From positions 331,226,581 through 331,290,580 of the forward strand of contig NC_058518.1 in NCBI RefSeq assembly GCF_904849725.1: 64,000 nucleotides of DNA. The letters are read 5' to 3'. The stretch is from Hordeum vulgare subsp. vulgare. Its lineage: Eukaryota; Streptophyta; Magnoliopsida; Poales; Poaceae. Both the position numbers and the translations under genes were made by a program. The first letter of the stretch is position 1. Every line of letters begins with the position of its first letter. Shown here piece by piece: positions 1 to 10,659 of this stretch. The notes beneath the pieces are model-generated. The model was not told the origin of the DNA. It saw only the letters and a list, made by a program, of their open reading frames with translations, and did no database searches.

Positions 1-2318
1 GTGATGATCATAATTATTCGAGCATTGTCCAAGTGAGTAAATAAAATATGGGGGCGCCAAATGAGCCCACCATAAAAAAATGAATGAGAGAAAAAGAGAG
101 AAGGGACTTTGCTACTTTCCTTCACCACTCTTGTGCCTCGAAGTGGCACCATGTTCATCATGTAGAGAGTCTCATGTTATATCATTCATATGCTAGTGGA
201 AATAAAAAAATTATGAACTTGGCTTGTATATTCCGATGACGGGCATCCTCAAGTGCCCGAGATCTTAATGAGAAAGCATGTTGGATGCACACCCCACTTA
301 GCATTAGTGGAGCTTTCATACACATATAGCTCTAGTGCATCATTTGCATGGCAATCCCTACTCCTTGTATCAATATCTGTTAATGGGTATCTCGATAACC
401 CGTTGGTACGCCTAGTTAATACGAGACTATCTTATCCACCTTCCAAACCCTTTGAAACCTACCACCTTACTCTATTCCACTTATATGCTATGCCCAATGA
501 TTCACGCTCATGTATTGCATGAAGAATAAAAAGTTAATGCATATTGAAATAGTATGAACCAATTGCCTCACTTGGGAATCATGGTGCTTGACATTTGTAG
601 TTTTGTGATGCAGATGGACCCATGCCTTGCTAATATAATAAAGATGGAAAGGGTTGAAACAACTTTGAGGTTCGTACAGTTTTAAAGATCAATTGTTTTG
701 GTACGTATACTTATATATATTGTTGGGTTAATACTTGTTAATTCATCGTTACTCAATGAGCATACATACATAAGAATACATCATGGATAGCATGTCACAT
801 CAAAAATTATGTTTTTATCATTTACCTACTCTAGGACAAGCAGGAATTATGCTTGGGGATACTTGATACGTCTCCAATGTATCTACAATTTTTTATTGTT
901 CCATGCTATTATGTGATCATTTTCAAACACTTTTAGGCACTACCAATTTAAATTATTTTTGAGCACTAACCTATTGACCCAGTGCCCAGTGCGAGTTGCT
1001 GTTCTTTGCGTGTTTTTCCACTTTTCAAGTTCTAGTACTAAACGAAGCCCAATTGACCCAAAACTTTTTGTGAATTTTTCTGAACCAAAAGAAGACCGTG
1101 GAGCATCGGAAGAAGGCCACGCACATGAGGCCCCACAAGCTATAGAACCACGACCTACGGGCGCGACCTGATGGCTTGTGGCCGCCTCGTGGCTCTCCCG
1201 GCCCAGTTCTCTGGCTTATAAATTCCTATTTACCCTAAAAACTCCAAGGATGGTCCCGAAACACTTTTTACGCCGCCGCAAGTGTCCGTTCCGATGGGAG
1301 GCCATCTAGAGCTCCCTTTTGGAACTCTGTCGGAGGGGGATCAATCACGGAGGGCTTCTTCATCAACCTTGCTCCCCTCAAGCTACGGGTGCATGGCAGT
1401 ACCTAGATGGCATATTTGTCTGTCTTTAATCTTCAATACAATGATCATCACATCTTTGCGTTGATTCATTTGATGTAACTCTTTGGTACGGTGCGTTTGT
1501 TTGGATTCGATGAATTGTGGGTTTATGTTCACATTATTCATGATAAATATTTGAGTCTCCTCTAATATATAATATGATTCTTATGTGCATGACTATCATG
1601 GCTTCATAATTCTCTCTGATCTATTGAAATAGTTCAGCCAACTATATTGATATTTCTTCATTGGGAGAGGTCTGTTGTAGTAGGTTCAACCTGGCTAGTT
1701 TCGCGGGGTTTTATTCATATTAGTTGAGTTTACTTTGTCTACATCATGTCATCTTATTCCAAGCATTACTCCATTTGTCGTGAACTTAATACATAGAGAG
1801 GCAAGCATAGAAGCGCTCTTGAAGTGAAGTAATAGAAATAGGTGCATGCAGTAGTCGGCCTATTTGTTTATGCACGTGATGCCTATATTTACATGACCAC
1901 TGTCGTGAAAATCGCATAACTACCTCTTGTTGTATCAATTGACCAACAGTAATTTGTTTACCCATCTTATCCTTATTTTCATGAGAGATGCCATTCGGGA
2001 AAGCTACGGCCCCGGGTGTATTCACAACATATTGCAAAAAGCTCCAACACCTTGCTGCAATTTATTTGCTTTTATTTTATTTTGCATTTTACAATTATCT
2101 ACACACCTCATTCGCTTGCAAATAATGAGATCAAGGGGATTGGCAACCCTCTTGCCCGCGCTGGATGCAAGCTATTTGTTCTTTTGTGTGCAGCCGCTGA
2201 AGACGGTTGTGGATTGATATTCCTATTGGTTCGATAAACCTTGGTTTCACAACTGAGGGAAATACTTACCTACTTTGTGTTGTGATTACCCGTTCCTCTT
2301 CATAGAAAACCCAACACA
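1..2318 (+). mobile_element. 3' end of a Ty3/gypsy LTR retrotransposon entering from the left edge
   Basis: Positions 1-863 hold no long reading frame and look like the noncoding 3' internal part of a gypsy element. This region ends in a polypurine tract (GCTTGGGGAT at 851-860), immediately followed by an LTR that starts TGATACGTCTCC at 864. This order of polypurine tract then LTR shows the element is on the plus strand and that its body lies outside the window. The LTR stops at 2318, and the next bases belong to the leader of an Angela-type copia element, so the gypsy element is inserted into that older copia copy. Family assignment is from memory of Triticeae gypsy LTR ends; the subfamily is not determined. 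Confidence 0.75.
864..2318 (+). repeat. 3' LTR of the gypsy element (1455 bp)
   Basis: The LTR starts TGATACGTCTCC and ends CCAACACA. It contains the usual near-terminal stretch with 'gagggaaatacttac' shortly before the end. A related LTR in the other orientation lies at 45058-46546, about 1489 bp, which supports the length. I cannot test the target-site duplication because the left end is outside the window. Confidence 0.75.
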
Positions 2319-4195
2319 AATCACGAATATCAGGTTGATGTGAGCCGCTTCATCCCACAATACCTCCGAATCAAAAGAAGACTAAGGAGGTAAGCAATAT
2401 GAACATCAATGCCCACAAACACTTTGTGTTCTATTCGTGCATATCATCCTCGCATAGACCTAGCTCATGATGCCACAATTGGGGAACATTGCATGGAAAA
2501 CAAAAAAAGTCCTACGCACATGTAAGATCTATTCATGGATATGCATAGCTAGGAGGGGGTGTATACATACCCTTGTAGATTGCTAAGCGAAAACGTTAAA
2601 AACAAGGTTTTTGTAGACATACATCATCATGATACATCCTTATCTAGCACCAAATGGACAACACCTCTGCGTTCAGCACACGTGCCGCTCAATGACGTCC
2701 CCAACTCCTCGATCCAGCGAGAGAGGGTGGAGTAGTAGATGAGTTCTTCGACAACACGATGTCATGGAGGCGGTAGTGGTGGAGAAATCCCGTCATGGCT
2801 TTGAAAAGCACCACCGTACAAGCGATCTGAGGAAGAAAAAAAGTTGGGAGAGAGGGAGGGCTACGCCTATGGCTGGGGTGTGGCTTCCCTCCCGCTCCCT
2901 CTCTATTTATAGGAAGAAGGGGTAGGTAGGGAACCGGCCCTTGCCCTCCTCCAAGGGAGGTCCATCGGCCAAGGGGAGGAGTCCACCTCCAACAAGGGAG
3001 GTGGGTGCCCTAGGAGAGGAGTCCCTCCTCCCCAAGGCATATTCCCACCTACCACTAGGGTGCATGTGCCTTTAGGGGAGGGGCGCCCAGCCCACCAGGA
3101 GCTCGTGCACCTCCCACTTCAGCCCATGTGCCCCCGGGGTGGGTGGAGCCCCTCACTGGACCCCCGGAACCCTTCCAGCACTGCCGGTACACTACGAGAA
3201 ATACTCGAAACCTTTCAAGAACCCAAATACCACTTTCCCATATATAAATCTTTACCTCTGTGCCATTTCGGAACTCCTCATGACATCTGTGGTCTCATCC
3301 GGGAATCCGAACAACATTCGGCCACCAACATACATAACTCAATAATACCATATCGTCATCCAACATTAAGCATGTGGGCCCTACGGGTTTGAGAATCATG
3401 TAGACATGACCGAGACACCTCTCTAGTCAGTAACCAATAGCATGACCTACATATCCATATTGGTTCCCACATATTCCACGAAGATCATTACCGGTCGAAC
3501 CACGATGTCAAGGATTCAAGCAATCCCGTATGCAGTTCTCTTTGTCCATTGTTATGTTACTTTCCCGAGATTAGATCATCGGTGTCTCCATACCTAGTTC
3601 AATCTCATTAGCGACAAGTCTCTTTACTTGTTCTGTAATACAAGATTCCGTGACTAACTCCTAAGTCACATTTCTTGCAAGCTTCTTGTGATGGTGTATT
3701 ACTGAGAGGGCAAATCCTAGTCTCGATCCATGCCAACCCAACAGACACCCTCAGAGATACTTGTGGGGTACCTTTATGACCATCGAGTTATGAAGTGACG
3801 TTTGATACACAAGGTATTTCTCTAGTGTGAGGAAGTTACATGATGTCCTGGTCTTAGGAATAGATACTTGATATGAAGAAAGCAATAGCAATAAGCTAAG
3901 TGACATGATCAAATGCTATGCTTATGGTCGGGTCTTGTCCATCACATCATTCTCCTAATGATGTGATCCCATTATCAAATGACAACTCATGTCTATGGTC
4001 AGGAAACCTTAATCATCTTTGATCAACGAGCTAGTCTAGTAGAGGCTCACTAGGGACACGGTGTTGTTTATATATCCACACATGTATTTAAGTTTTTGAT
4101 CAATACAATTCTAGTATGGATAATAAACGATTATCATTAACAAGGAAATATAATAATAACCACTCTATTATTGCCTCTAGGGCATATTTCCAACA
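2319..4195 (-). mobile_element. Truncated Angela/BARE1/WIS-type copia element: leader remnant plus 5' LTR
   Basis: Positions 2319-2476 match the leader next to the 5' LTR of the intact Angela element further right (compare 26876-27011), including the primer-binding-site region GCTCATGATGCCAC. Positions 2477-4195 are its 5' LTR, read on the minus strand. The LTR carries the family's characteristic end: in plus orientation it finishes GCCTCTAGGGCATATTTCCAACA. Its outer base pairs are mutated (AA instead of TG at 2477), and overall divergence from the 27012-28835 LTR is clearly larger than between that element's own two LTRs, so this copy is older. The rest of the element is separated by the gypsy insertion and lies outside the window. 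Confidence 0.85.
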
Positions 4196-5574
4196 CTCCT
4201 CCACCCCTTCCATGTCCCCCGAACTTCCACCTTGGTAAGTATGTTGCCAATGCACCCCATACAATGCCAGCCTCCATTGGTGCCGCTGGAGTCGTTCGAG
4301 CCCCAACGTTCTGCTGTCTCCCATGTTTTCTTTTTGCACCAGCCCCAACTGCGACCACAACGTCTGTGTCCTCCTTTGTATCCTCCAACACTCACCCTCG
4401 CAATCATGTCGATGGCTATGTGTTTCTCAGTGTCAGGTCTGCGGCTGCCACCTACTATTATTTTCCCTTCCTCGCGATGCAATCCATGTTGGTCACACTC
4501 TCATAGATGGAACAGAGTGTGGAGAGGTGAGATGCACTGCCCTTCGCCTTATGATCTGACAAGGACCAATGTATGGGTATTGATGAAGAAGAAAATGTCC
4601 TACTATAGTTGCAGATACATAATGGTAAAATCTGGAACTATCTTGAATGTGTCCAAGGTATCATTCTTTTGTAGCATTAGTTATTGTATCCATAGCAGTG
4701 TATGATGCAACAATGTTTGGCTTCAATTTCTTTTCTTGATTCTTTGGTGGAATAAAACTTTAAGTATTATATAAAGGAATAGTTGCATGAAAATATGAAT
4801 CAGAAGGCAGCCCATATTACTTTGATATCATGCAGACCGTAATTTTGTGTTAAATGTATTCGGTGCCCCAAAATTTACCAAAGATCACAATAGATCAGTT
4901 TCAGCATGTACTAAACTAGAAGTTAACGTCTAAACTGGAAGTTGTAGTCTGCTAGTTTTTGTTTGATATATGTACATCTCCATCTCCTACATTGAATAAA
5001 TGATTGGGAGTAACCTGTTGAATTTTCATAAATTTTTGTAGAAGATCTTTGCACACCTTTTTCTTGGACAATTTTTTTTAGTATGATTTTCATTTAATCC
5101 TAGATCAATAAACAATTCTAGTTCTTTAGTTTGTGCACTGATTTCTTGGCAAGTCACTTCTTGTTTGAAGCTCGGGCGAGAAAGTGTTTCCTTGGGAATA
5201 GAGGTTTGATGTTATAGGGGGCACTTCTATCCATGTCGGATGGCAAGCTTTGGGAAGTTGTGCTTTTTAATGGCAATCTTTGGGAAGGTTTAGAAGGTCA
5301 CTACTTACAAATGCGCTTGGCATACACTTGGAAATTACATGTTGTTTTTGGAGTATCGAGTTAAGTCTACCAAACTATGAGGCGTTTAAATTCTACCGCA
5401 AAAAAGGAGCCATATAAATTTATCATGCAACATTACTATACTCTAATTAAGCGGGATTTTGTTTTTTTATGTTCAAATTTCTTTTCTTGAGCAAGTATTT
5501 TTCTTTCTATTATCCTCGACAGAAAATTTCATACTTTATCACTTAAATGTTGATTCAGTGTTTTATGAAAGCAA
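4196..5574. other. No confident gene; unclassified intergenic sequence
   Basis: 4196-4560 is moderately GC-rich and open in several frames on both strands, but no frame shows a family motif and the frames overlap one another. 4560-5574 is AT-rich with no coding signal that I can support. The SnRK2-like fragment begins just beyond, so part of this stretch may be its decayed introns. Confidence 0.4.
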
Positions 5575-6480
5575 TAGAACCCTCTGCTGGATGAAAGCAT
5601 CGCTCCTCACCTGAAGATATGTGATTGGTTATTCAAAGCTACTTCAAGCTATTAACCCGATTGGATGGTGCTGGATTGTTTCCTTATTTGATGGTTGTTC
5701 TTATATATCATCTCTACAGTCTCGATAATAAAAAAGTAACCATCTTCCGCAGTAACTTACAAAAAATAGAAGTTGTGATAGATACAAAATTTTAATCAAT
5801 TGCACTCATGTTGTTTTCTATTATACAGTCATCAGTTCACCATTCGCTACAATATTAACTATTGGAACTCTAGCATATCTTGATCCTGAAGTTATGTCGT
5901 ATAACCAATATGATGGGAAGGTATGATCCATCCTCTTTGTACTTTAAACTATGTTCTACATACACTGTCATCTACCTCTTAACTTAATCATTTTTTCTCG
6001 GCAATAGAAGCTTTACTTTCTTTCTGAATCTTTCATCACCTTTGATTAGCATGAGTGGTGCATGATCTTGAAGAGTTACCATTAAAATACCTTATTTTTT
6101 TCTTAGGTACTAATAATTTGTCTTTGAATGGAGATAGCCGATTTGTGGATGTGGGGTAACCCTTTTGGTGATGTTGGTTGATGCCTACCCTTTCGAGGAT
6201 CCAGAAGATCTCAAGAATTTCAAATAAATCCATGTATGTTGTCACTCGTTCAGCTTAATGATTCCATAGTTGTAGTTCTAGCCGAACAACTAGATACTGA
6301 GCTCAAATTGCAGAAAATACTAGGTGTTCAATACTCAATTTTGGACTATGTTCACATATCTCTATCTCAAGGATCATTTTTGCTAATAGAGACCATGATC
6401 CTTACAATGACCCTACTAGAGAGATAATAACACCATGTAATCTTGTAAATATATGTGTAGAAGTAATTTGGGTCTTCCAC
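5575..6480 (+). pseudogene. SnRK2/SAPK-type Ser/Thr protein kinase pseudogene fragment (C-terminal half of kinase domain)
   Basis: Four blocks line up in order with the SnRK2 kinase family. At 5578-5640 the reading is NPLLDESIAPHLKICD, followed by a shifted frame giving GYSKA, which is the DFG-containing segment. At 5829-5920 it reads GTLAYLDPEVMSYNQYDGK, which is the activation-loop/APE block, flanked by an acceptor (TTATACAG) and a donor (AAG/GTATGA). At 6133-6226 it reads DLWMWG, then after a frameshift LLVMLVDAYPFEDPEDLKNF, then a stop. At 6313-6440 it reads KILGVQYSILDYVHIS. In the family these blocks are consecutive. The ATP-binding lobe is not visible. Retained introns mean this is a DNA-level copy, not a processed one; frameshifts and stops mean it is not functional. 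SnRK2 is my reading; another CDPK-SnRK kinase is possible but the QYSIPDYVHIS-like block is typical of SnRK2. Confidence 0.75.
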
Positions 6481-6786
6481 CTTGTGAATTAGTCTTTCGA
6501 GTTGTGGATGGTCAAGAGTCGACTAGAGCCCAACAAAGGTTATGTTAGGGCTAGAGCTCGAGCATAAATTTGTATGGATATGTGAAAATGTGATGTAAGC
6601 CGAAAAAAGCGTGTTAGCTGTACAATTCAATTTTTAGTGTGCATTTTCAGTTAGAAGCTAAAATTGTAACTCAAATATGTTGTTACCGGATTGGATGTAA
6701 ACTGGAATAATCCTTTAAAAAACATGTGTATGATTTGTCGGATGGCACACCATGTGCGCAGGGGATACAAGACAAGGTTGAGATAA

Positions 6787-7068
6787 GAGCAAGTACAATA
6801 GTAGGCTGTAAACCCGCTTACATGGCAATTTTCCTTATATGAAGGAGAGAGACATGAAAAAGTAAGGGGAGTGGGCTCTCATGCAAGAGCCTAGCTATAT
6901 ACTATATTATAGCAATAAATGTGAAGAAAGAGATGGATGATGAAACAAGTACTAATATTATAGCCAACCTTATAGCTAACCTTGTTGTATGAGTAAATGT
7001 TTGTGTTGTCTATAGATGATATGGCAACATCTTATAGCTACCAATTGGTTGTATTATTAACCATGCTC
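6787..7068. mobile_element. PIF/Harbinger (Tourist-like) MITE, 282 bp
   Basis: The ends are inverted (GAGCAAGTACAATAG at left; CCATGCTC at right) and flanked by a 3-bp TAA duplication at 6784-6786 and 7069-7071. The interior is AT-rich and noncoding. TAA target duplications with GAGC-type ends fit the Harbinger superfamily. Confidence 0.65.
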
Positions 7069-7143
7069 TAAAGGATCTTTGGTGGTTGAGTGTTTGGAGG
7101 AAAGCAAAAGTTGTACCACATATGGCCATCGAAATGTTATATA

Positions 7144-7267
7144 CTCCCTCCATTCCTAAATATAAGTCTTTTTAAAGATTTCACTACGGACAACATACAG
7201 ATGTATATAGACATACTTTAAAATGTAGATTCACTTATTTTGCTCCGTATATAGTCTATAATGGGAG
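7144..7267. mobile_element. Stowaway (Tc1/Mariner) MITE, 124 bp
   Basis: It starts CTCCCTCC after TA (7142-7143) and ends ATGGGAG before TA (7268-7269), with the interior TATAAGTCTTTTTAAAGATTTC typical of Triticeae Stowaway elements split over two blocks. TA duplication and terminal CTCCCTC are family hallmarks. Confidence 0.85.
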
Positions 7268-8057
7268 TACTTTGTATATGTCATAATTATTCATGCTAAG
7301 GTTAGACGCGTGATGCACTATTACACGTCTCTAGAGGAGTTGACGAAGATTTATGATTTAGGATACATTGGAGTAAACTGCAAAGCAAACATGCCAATGG
7401 TGAAGCTTTTGAAATTGTACAAAGTATTTTTAAAGAAAAGTCTTGTTTTCTTATAGCGGAGGAATAGGAGATGGATAGGGAAGGGAATCTACTAGAGCAA
7501 CAATATTTTCCTCCCGACAAAAATAATATAATATTGTCCTTGTTCACAAGGCTCTAATTCTTGATTCGTCCTTTTTTTGCTCGATTGTTGCAGAAGAAAT
7601 GCTAGAAGAGAGATGGGAGATTAACTTGGCTCTTGAGCTCAAATAATATCAATATAATTCAAACAAATCTTAATGTTTGGGAAACAGACATGTATAACTA
7701 TTCTAGCTATGTTCAACACTTCATGAAAAAATAACATTAGTGGTGGACTAGGAAAAAACAATCATTGAAAAACTATTTATAAAGTTTTTGTTGAGATTTT
7801 TTTTTTGGCGAAGCACCACGAGTGTTATTTCTTCATGAAAAGTTATGTATGCAGCTTGAACACTTGAATGTGTTTGTTTGCAAGAATAGGTTTGTGATGT
7901 TTGCTATTCTGTCTACATTTACTCTTCACTGGATGATTGTGAGCTCAAGAGCAGAATGAATATATCCAAAAAAAGGTATTGATATTTGTTACACATGAGA
8001 TGACCACCACATACTTTGTGAAATAAACTACTCTAGATTAATGCATTTTGGTTATCT
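7268..8057. other. AT-rich sequence without a supportable gene
   Basis: Short open stretches occur on both strands (for example 7302-7547 minus), but none carries a recognisable domain or splice structure. It could be the 3' part of the transposon that captured the kinase fragment. Confidence 0.4.
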
Positions 8058-8082
8058 GTGCAACGCACGGACATCTTACTAG
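8058..8082 (+). mobile_element. Possible Helitron 3' terminus
   Basis: A short hairpin (GTGC-aac-GCAC at 8058-8068) is followed after ten bases by CTAG at 8079-8082 and then T. A hairpin a few bases before a CTRR end inserted before T is the Helitron 3' signature. I could not find the matching 5' TC end, so this is only a candidate. If true, it would explain the captured intron-bearing kinase fragment upstream. Confidence 0.3.
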
Positions 8083-9816
8083 TAAGATGTATATTACAAT
8101 GTCTAATCATTCACGCTCGGTGAACGATTAACAGGGCCATGCACGGGGTACATCACCTCTAGGGAACAATTGTGGAGGACCATAGTGACTAGGTGCGAGC
8201 TTGCGGTTCGTTGGCCCGGATGTATGATGTCTGGACTGTTTGGGACCTCAAAGTAATGTGGTTTGGTTGCCGGGAATTCGTCTCCATGCTCTAAATCTAA
8301 GTATAAGTGATGGTGGTCTCATGTAGCTAACCGACCATTGTTCTTGTGATCGAGCTGGTAACGTAGGCGTCACATCACAAGAGTTCCTGCTCATATGCGA
8401 CATGTGAGTTCTGTAGTCCAAACGGATGCGAGTAGCTTGTTGCCTGTGATAGGGAGGTCTTTATGGTTGAAGAAGTCATCGGCGCGTTGTGTCGAATTCG
8501 TGCTAAGCACAATCAAAGGTCATCGTGGTTGTTGACGGTGAAGGCAATGACGCCTACGTAGATCATGCATGCAGTGTGGACATGTGGATTGATGTTGACC
8601 TGGTCCACCCCATCGGTGGCGAACGTGAGGGAGCCAAAAGTTCGGCTTTCCCTCGGTGAGAGGCCACCGGAGTGTAGGATACATCAGATCTGAGATTGGT
8701 CTCCAGTCGGCGCTGCTCGTGCGTGGCGTGCCAACTCACGGTGCAAAATACCGTCAGATCCATCGGTAGGGATCCAAGGGTAGCCGGAAGTATGTGATCA
8801 GAGATCACATGGGGGTTTTACCAAGGTCCGGGCCTCGGGGGAGTAATACCCTACGTCGTGTTTGTTTTGGTTATTCATGGTGGAGGGATACCTCGTGCGA
8901 GGGATTGCAATGGTGTATGAGATTGCTAATGGTAGTTCTATCTAAGAATAGATGGGTTGAGAGCTCCCTGGTCTCCCCTTATATAAGCGACAGAGGCCTA
9001 GGGTTTGCAGAGATGTAGATGTGATCTATACCGCCACCGACCTTGTCGTAGAGGGCAAGAAGATCTTTGGCGTCCTCTTTAGGGTTTACCTTTTACCTAA
9101 GTCTTGTGGGCCTCTGGTGGAGCCCGAGACCGGGATGCCTTGAGTAAGCCACCCCCCGTGTATGGCACCGTCAAAGTTCACCAAAAGTAGTAGCATGACA
9201 ACCTCCTATAAAACTAAATTTGAGAAAAACAATTGCGAAGCACCATCAACTCGGCTCTCCACGACATCATCTGGTCACCATGAAATTGCCAACCAAACAT
9301 GAACCCTTGGCAAATGCACAACGTCCCTTCAAAAATCGGCATAGCCAACATGCGACACCGCCTCAACACAATCTCAATGACCCCCATTCGTTGTTATTGA
9401 GGCCTCGCATCCGCCTCGGCCGCTACAACAAACCCCCACACCACCAACAATGATTGTGGCGAGCACGAACAGAGTCTCTATCGTGACAATATTGGTCTCT
9501 AACCCTACTTCATCGCCTCACTCATTCATAAAAGGATGAGAGACGGTTGCCGTGCCTGGAGAAATCACCTAATCCCCTAACGCTCCAATCCCTTAAATGC
9601 CTATCACACAACACCTATATAGAGATCGACGAGCAGCATACCTCGAAGCCCATAGCAATGGCACGACAGAAAATGAAGATTCTAACAATGACTGACAACA
9701 GTGGTAAATCCCAGACAAGAATGGTGGACCACCGCACGAATCGCCCGCGAGTGGAGAGTGAGAGGGGAGAGAGCGGGTAGGGGTGAGTGGGGCTGATTAG
9801 GGCGGTGTCCCCTAAT
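8083..9816. other. Unclassified repeat-like sequence, no supported gene
   Basis: Around 8790-9010 the sequence reads like part of a high-copy transposon ('gggttttaccaaggtccgggcc', then a TTATATAAGC box and 'cctagggtttgcag'). I recall similar text from large Triticeae elements, but I cannot find ends or domains. Reading frames here are short and lack motifs. Confidence 0.3.
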
Positions 9817-10443
9817 GATAACGCCCACACGTGTGACACGAAGCAACATGGACCAAACGCCTCCATTATCATTCATTTTGCCACGTCAAAACAGATGACA
9901 TCAGCGAAAATCTTTTTGATTTTCGTCTTAAAAATGTTTGTTCTCCTAATTAAAAATACTTCAATTAAAAATCAATTTTCATCATTAAATCCGTCTCGAC
10001 GAGATCTTCACAACTAGATCCCATGCTGATATGTTTCGATGAAAACAAAAATTGGTCAAAAGTTGTCATGATCTTTACATAGTAGTTGTCATAATGTTTA
10101 CACTAAAGTTGTCATGACATGTTCTATCGATTTTTAACCCAAAACAGAGTTGTCATATACAACACGTGTTAACACTAAAGTTGTTATATACAATAGACGT
10201 GTTAACTTTTAACCCAAAACAGAGTTGTTGAAACATATTGATATAAGATCTAGTTTTGAAGATGTTGTCGTGACGGATTTAATGATGAACACGAATCTTC
10301 AATCGAATTTTTTATTTAAAAGATAAAATATTTCAAAAACTGAAAATCTAAAAAATTCCTACGCATACGATGACGTGACTGTAATCTGTGTGTTATATAC
10401 GTGTGGAAGGGTGTTGCTTCCATCACATTTACGGGCGTTATCA
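9817..10443. mobile_element. Long-armed foldback element (about 627 bp) just upstream of the TMCO4-like gene
   Basis: The ends are inverted: TGATAACGCCC at 9817 and its complement GGGCGTTATCA ending at 10443. The match continues inward (GAAGCAACA on both sides). Large inner arms also pair: CATCATTAAATCCGTC and ATCTTCA-AACTAGATC near 9980-10016 reappear inverted at 10240-10290. The interior has short repeats of 'agttgtcat'. No target duplication is evident. It could be a Mutator-like MITE; the superfamily is uncertain. Confidence 0.6.
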
Positions 10444-10659
10444 GCTTCCTTTTAAAAAAATGTTTCGTGATTGGTGCGGGCTGACGTAGGTAGCGGCCGT
10501 TCGTTCGCTCTCCGCGCCGCACCTCCGATCCTCCGAAGCCGGTCGGTTGCACGCCCGGAGCCGATTCGCCCGCACGCGCGGCTAAGGCTCCCAACATCGG
10601 CAAGGTCGTGGATTTGGTTGGCCCCCCAGCGCTCTCGGCGCAGTGGACACCGCCGGGCA
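10444..10659 (+). promoter_or_regulatory. Proximal promoter and 5' leader of the TMCO4-like gene
   Basis: This is a GC-rich, CpG-rich stretch with no clear TATA box. An inverted CCAAT box (GATTGGTG near 10470) and a TGACGT core lie close together about 180 bp before the start codon. The layout fits a TATA-less housekeeping promoter. The foldback element abuts it directly. Confidence 0.5.

Noticed and set aside
864..2318. Solo LTR
   Set aside because: A polypurine tract and gypsy 3' internal sequence lie directly upstream, so it is the 3' LTR of an element continuing to the left.
4100..4506. Overlapping open frames on both strands next to the old Angela LTR
   Set aside because: Frames on opposite strands overlap with no motif or splice support, and part lies within the LTR.
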